A DNA stretch of 64,000 nucleotides from Dysgonomonas sp. PF1-14 (GTDB lineage: Bacteria; Bacteroidota; Bacteroidia; Bacteroidales; Dysgonomonadaceae), in the NCBI RefSeq assembly GCF_029892965.1, contig NZ_JARXWN010000001.1:310001-374000 (forward strand), read 5' to 3'. The translations under genes were made by a program, and so were the position numbers. This document shows, in pieces, positions 61,429 to 64,000 of this stretch; the stretch's first letter is position 1, and the number at the start of each line of letters is the position of its first letter. Under the pieces are notes generated by a model that did no database searches, was not told where the DNA came from, and saw only the letters and a program-made list of their open reading frames with translations.

Positions 61429-62256
61429 ATGAAGAGGCTAGTCGGTTATGTTTTACTTAAATATTTTGTAATTATATTTATCTGTATCAGTTTTTCGGAG
61501 AATATAAAGGCTCAGGATACTATCTATGTGATACAGACAAATAAGATATTAGATTCTTTGGTTCGGTCCGGACATGTAGTTATAAAGGTGGATCAACCTC
61601 CTGTATTTGAAAACGGAAAGAAAATGAAAGAATACATAGAAGAAAATGTGCGATATCCGGATGGAGTAAATACAGATTCTCTTGCAAGCAAAACTGTCTT
61701 TCTTAAGTATACAATAACAGATCGAGGCAACGCTGAAGATATTCTTGTTGCTAAAGGATTGACTCCGGAATTTGATGCGGAAGCTATTCGTCTGATTTCT
61801 TCCATGCCTCAGATGGTTCCCGGGAAAAAAGACAAAAAAGATGTATCGACAGTTGTTTTTCATGGATTACGTTTTCCAAAAATAAAAATCAAGGAGGAAT
61901 ATGAGGATAAGAAACCTCAGTTTGTAGGTGGGGAGAAAGTCATGCAACTATATATTGCAAACAAATTGAAGTATCCGAAGGAAGCTCTGAAAAGAAAAGC
62001 GGAAGGAAGGGTTATAGTTCGTTTTATTGTTGATAAAACAGGAGAACTAAAAGATATAGAAGTCGTAAAAGGAATTGATTATTCTCTTAATACCGAAGCA
62101 GTAAGAGTCGTAAAAGGAATGCCAAACTGGGAACCCGGAATGACCGAAGGGAAACCCGTTTCTGTTCATTTTACCTTACCCATCGTTTTCAGATTGAGAA
62201 AAGATATGATACAGGATATACCCGGTTCCAGATCGAATAAGCTAAAACAAAGGTGA
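61429..62256 (+). CDS. Exported protein with two TonB C-terminal domains
   Basis: 275 residues: signal peptide or N-terminal anchor (to IKAQ, ~28), then two tandem TonB_C-type domains. The first (~60-150) contains YIEENVRYPDGV and DAEAIRLISSMPQM; the second (~165-265) contains YIANKLKYPKEALKRKAEGR and TEAVRVVKGMPNWEPG. The proline-rich spacer of true TonB is absent, so this is probably a periplasmic partner or scaffold rather than the energy-transducing TonB (inference). Confidence 0.82.
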   Translation: MKRLVGYVLLKYFVIIFICISFSENIKAQDTIYVIQTNKILDSLVRSGHVVIKVDQPPVFENGKKMKEYIEENVRYPDGVNTDSLASKTVFLKYTITDRGNAEDILVAKGLTPEFDAEAIRLISSMPQMVPGKKDKKDVSTVVFHGLRFPKIKIKEEYEDKKPQFVGGEKVMQLYIANKLKYPKEALKRKAEGRVIVRFIVDKTGELKDIEVVKGIDYSLNTEAVRVVKGMPNWEPGMTEGKPVSVHFTLPIVFRLRKDMIQDIPGSRSNKLKQR

Positions 62257-62363
62257 ACGAACTCTTTAGTGACTTAAACCGTTTAATATTATAGAGTGTA
62301 ACCTGATCTAGCCCATGAGGCATATCGGTGTGTTAATATTATAAGTGTAGCATGTAAATTAAG

Positions 62364-62404
62364 AGTTATAAGACCTTATAACTGGTTTTTGTTTTATATA
62401 TTTG
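62364..62404 (+). promoter_or_regulatory. Palindrome and -7 box upstream of dxs
   Basis: AGTTATAAG-ac-CTTATAACT (62364-62383), a perfect 9-2-9 inverted repeat followed by a T-rich run, lies 13 nt before the -7 box TATATTTG (62397-62404). It may be the terminator of the preceding gene or an operator for dxs. Confidence 0.55.
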
Positions 62405-62455
62405 CTTGTTTATTGCTTTGGCAGTAACGGTTTTCTTTACTATAACAGAAAAGTT

Positions 62456-64000
62456 ATGAGCGAACAACACAATATATCGATTTTAGAGAAAGTAAATTAT
62501 CCGTCAGACCTGAAAGATCTCAGCATAGAAGAGTTGGAGACACTTTGTACCGATCTTCGCACTTTTATTATAGACCAGCTGAGTAACAATCCGGGGCATT
62601 TTGGCTCCAGTCTGGGAACTGTGGAACTTACTGTCGCTCTTCATTATGTCTACGACACACCTTACGACCGCATTGTATGGGATGTCGGGCATCAGGCTTA
62701 CAGTCACAAAATCCTCACAGGAAGAAAAGACCGATTTCATACAAACCGCCAGTTTGGAGGATTAGCCGGATTTCCCAATCCAAGCGAAAGCGACTATGAC
62801 GCATTCATCGCAGGACATGCTTCCAATTCCATATCGGCCGCACTCGGAATGGCTGTTGCCTCCGAACTGAAACAAGAAAATAGGCATGTGGTGGCTGTTA
62901 TCGGAGACGGTTCTATGACGGGAGGGCTGGCATACGAAGCGCTTAACAATGCTAATTCGCAGCCTAACGACATGCTTATCATACTCAATGATAACGACAT
63001 GGCCATAGACGACAATGTGGGCGGAATGCGCGACTACCTCGTAAAAATGACTACATCTCCGGCTTATAATCGTGTAAGGAATGATGTGTATCAGAAATTT
63101 AAGAGAGGGAATCTTATTACGGACAAAGGTAAGAACTTTATACTGCGCTTCAACAATAGCCTCAAGTCATTACTGACCAAGCAACAAAACCTTTTTGAAG
63201 GCTTCAATATACGTTACTTCGGGCCGGTAGACGGGCACGACCTGCGCAGCCTTATCCGAATTTTACAGAACATCAAGGATATGAAAGGCCCTAAGATGCT
63301 GCATATCCACACCATAAAAGGAAAAGGATTCAAGCCTGCTGAGGTTTCGGCAACAGTATGGCATGCTCCGGGCAAGTTTGACAAAACGACCGGAGAGCGG
63401 ATTGTTACAAAATCGAAAGACCAACCTCAACTGTTTCAGGACGTATTTGGACATACCCTTGTAGAATTGGCCGGAAAAGACACTCGCGTAGTAGGTGTTA
63501 CGCCTGCCATGCCTACCGGATCATCCATGTCGTACATGATGAAGGAGTTTCCGGGCAGGGCATTCGACGTAGGTATCGCAGAAGCCCATGCAGTTACCTA
63601 TTCGGCCGGACTGGCCAAAGAAGGGCTGATACCGTTCTGTAATATCTACTCTTCGTTCATGCAGCGTGCCTACGATCAGGTGATACATGACGTGGCCCTG
63701 CAAAATCTGCACGTAATCATGTGTCTCGACCGTGCCGGATTGGTCGGAGAAGACGGACCCACACATCATGGAGCATTCGACTTGGCCTATATGCGCTGCA
63801 TACCGAACCTTATTGTTGCTTCACCATTCAATGAACACTATCTGCGTCATCTGATGTACACAGCGACTTACGGACAGGAAGGCCCATTTGTCATTCGTTA
63901 TCCGAGAGGGCAAGGAGTCCTTGTAGACTGGGAATGTGAAATGAAGGTTCTGGAAATAGGGAAAGGCCGCAAACTGAAAAGTGGAAAAGACCTTGCTGTA
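62456..64000 (+). CDS. dxs: 1-deoxy-D-xylulose-5-phosphate synthase, N-terminal 515 codons (runs off the window)
   Basis: ATG at 62456 opens a frame without stop to the window end. It joins pyruvate and glyceraldehyde-3-phosphate to DXP, first step of the MEP isoprenoid route and a precursor for thiamine and for the PLP branch that uses PdxB. Visible: [10 protein letters not shown] and [12 protein letters not shown] (catalytic His), [13 protein letters not shown], the thiamine-diphosphate motif GDGSMTGG with LNDNDMAID, and the transketolase central region ([27 protein letters not shown]). About 120 C-terminal residues are missing. Confidence 0.95.
   Translation, partial: MSEQHNISILEKVNYPSDLKDLSIEELETLCTDLRTFIIDQLSNNPGHFGSSLGTVELTVALHYVYDTPYDRIVWDVGHQAYSHKILTGRKDRFHTNRQFGGLAGFPNPSESDYDAFIAGHASNSISAALGMAVASELKQENRHVVAVIGDGSMTGGLAYEALNNANSQPNDMLIILNDNDMAIDDNVGGMRDYLVKMTTSPAYNRVRNDVYQKFKRGNLITDKGKNFILRFNNSLKSLLTKQQNLFEGFNIRYFGPVDGHDLRSLIRILQNIKDMKGPKMLHIHTIKGKGFKPAEVSATVWHAPGKFDKTTGERIVTKSKDQPQLFQDVFGHTLVELAGKDTRVVGVTPAMPTGSSMSYMMKEFPGRAFDVGIAEAHAVTYSAGLAKEGLIPFCNIYSSFMQRAYDQVIHDVALQNLHVIMCLDRAGLVGEDGPTHHGAFDLAYMRCIPNLIVASPFNEHYLRHLMYTATYGQEGPFVIRYPRGQGVLVDWECEMKVLEIGKGRKLKSGKDLAV

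Overview
The window looks like a chromosomal segment of a Bacteroidetes bacterium, most likely a Bacteroidales member close to Dysgonomonas or Porphyromonadaceae; the genus is inferred. The evidence is a SusD C-terminus at the left edge, TonB-linked outer-membrane receptors with carboxypeptidase-like N-domains, repeated promoter -7 boxes of the form TAnnTTTG, weak ribosome binding sites, and core genes with Bacteroidetes-type sequences (pdxB, kup, ispD, xseAB, psd/pssA, prs, deaD, dxs).

Left core (1-24770): SusD tail and a possible pseudoknotted small RNA; a minus-strand ABC ATPase/pdxB/secreted-protein operon; ferritin; a secreted protein; an M20 deacylase (ArgE-like); the potassium transporter Kup. 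A long minus-strand run follows: S8 protease, xseA, a WG-repeat protein, xseB, ispD, a heterodimeric ABC exporter and an HD phosphohydrolase. Two outer-membrane receptors and a yjdJ/yjdI-like pair come next. Intergenic gaps carry a dispersed repeat family ending in TTTTAGTTAAAA.

Integrated island (24776-47663): this segment is bounded by 14-bp direct repeats of the 3' end of a tRNA-Met gene that lies intact at the right edge. A complete tyrosine integrase sits at the left end, and matching pairs of ATATACCC sites sit inside both ends. The right end carries a winged-helix protein and a fused RecA-like ATPase/AEP primase, which looks like a replication module. I see no relaxase, conjugation or virion gene. 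Between these ends lie a second solo recombinase, 11-bp iterons, small genes, a cytosine methyltransferase fused to an XRE domain, a membrane Ser/Thr kinase with a regulator gene, and a candidate structured RNA of about 208 nt. After the RNA comes a 13-gene plus-strand operon: five zinc-ribbon membrane proteins, an SPFH-GYF_2 protein, SH3-like periplasmic domains, an L,D-transpeptidase and a lipoprotein. A WG-repeat/Sel1 protein and a possible superinfection-exclusion-like membrane protein follow. This cluster is the best candidate for an undescribed system. I infer an envelope-associated surveillance, stress or defence role, but nothing in the sequence proves it.

Right core (47651-64000): tRNA-Met; psd-pssA (phosphatidylethanolamine synthesis); prs; a GH13 amylase; a patatin-like lipase; a PepSY membrane protein with a possible attenuator; a VanX-like dipeptidase; a secreted protein; a winged-helix protein; an FKBP isomerase; the DEAD-box helicase deaD; an IS5-type MITE; a two-domain TonB-like protein; and the 5' part of dxs. 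IspD and Dxs together show a non-mevalonate isoprenoid pathway.
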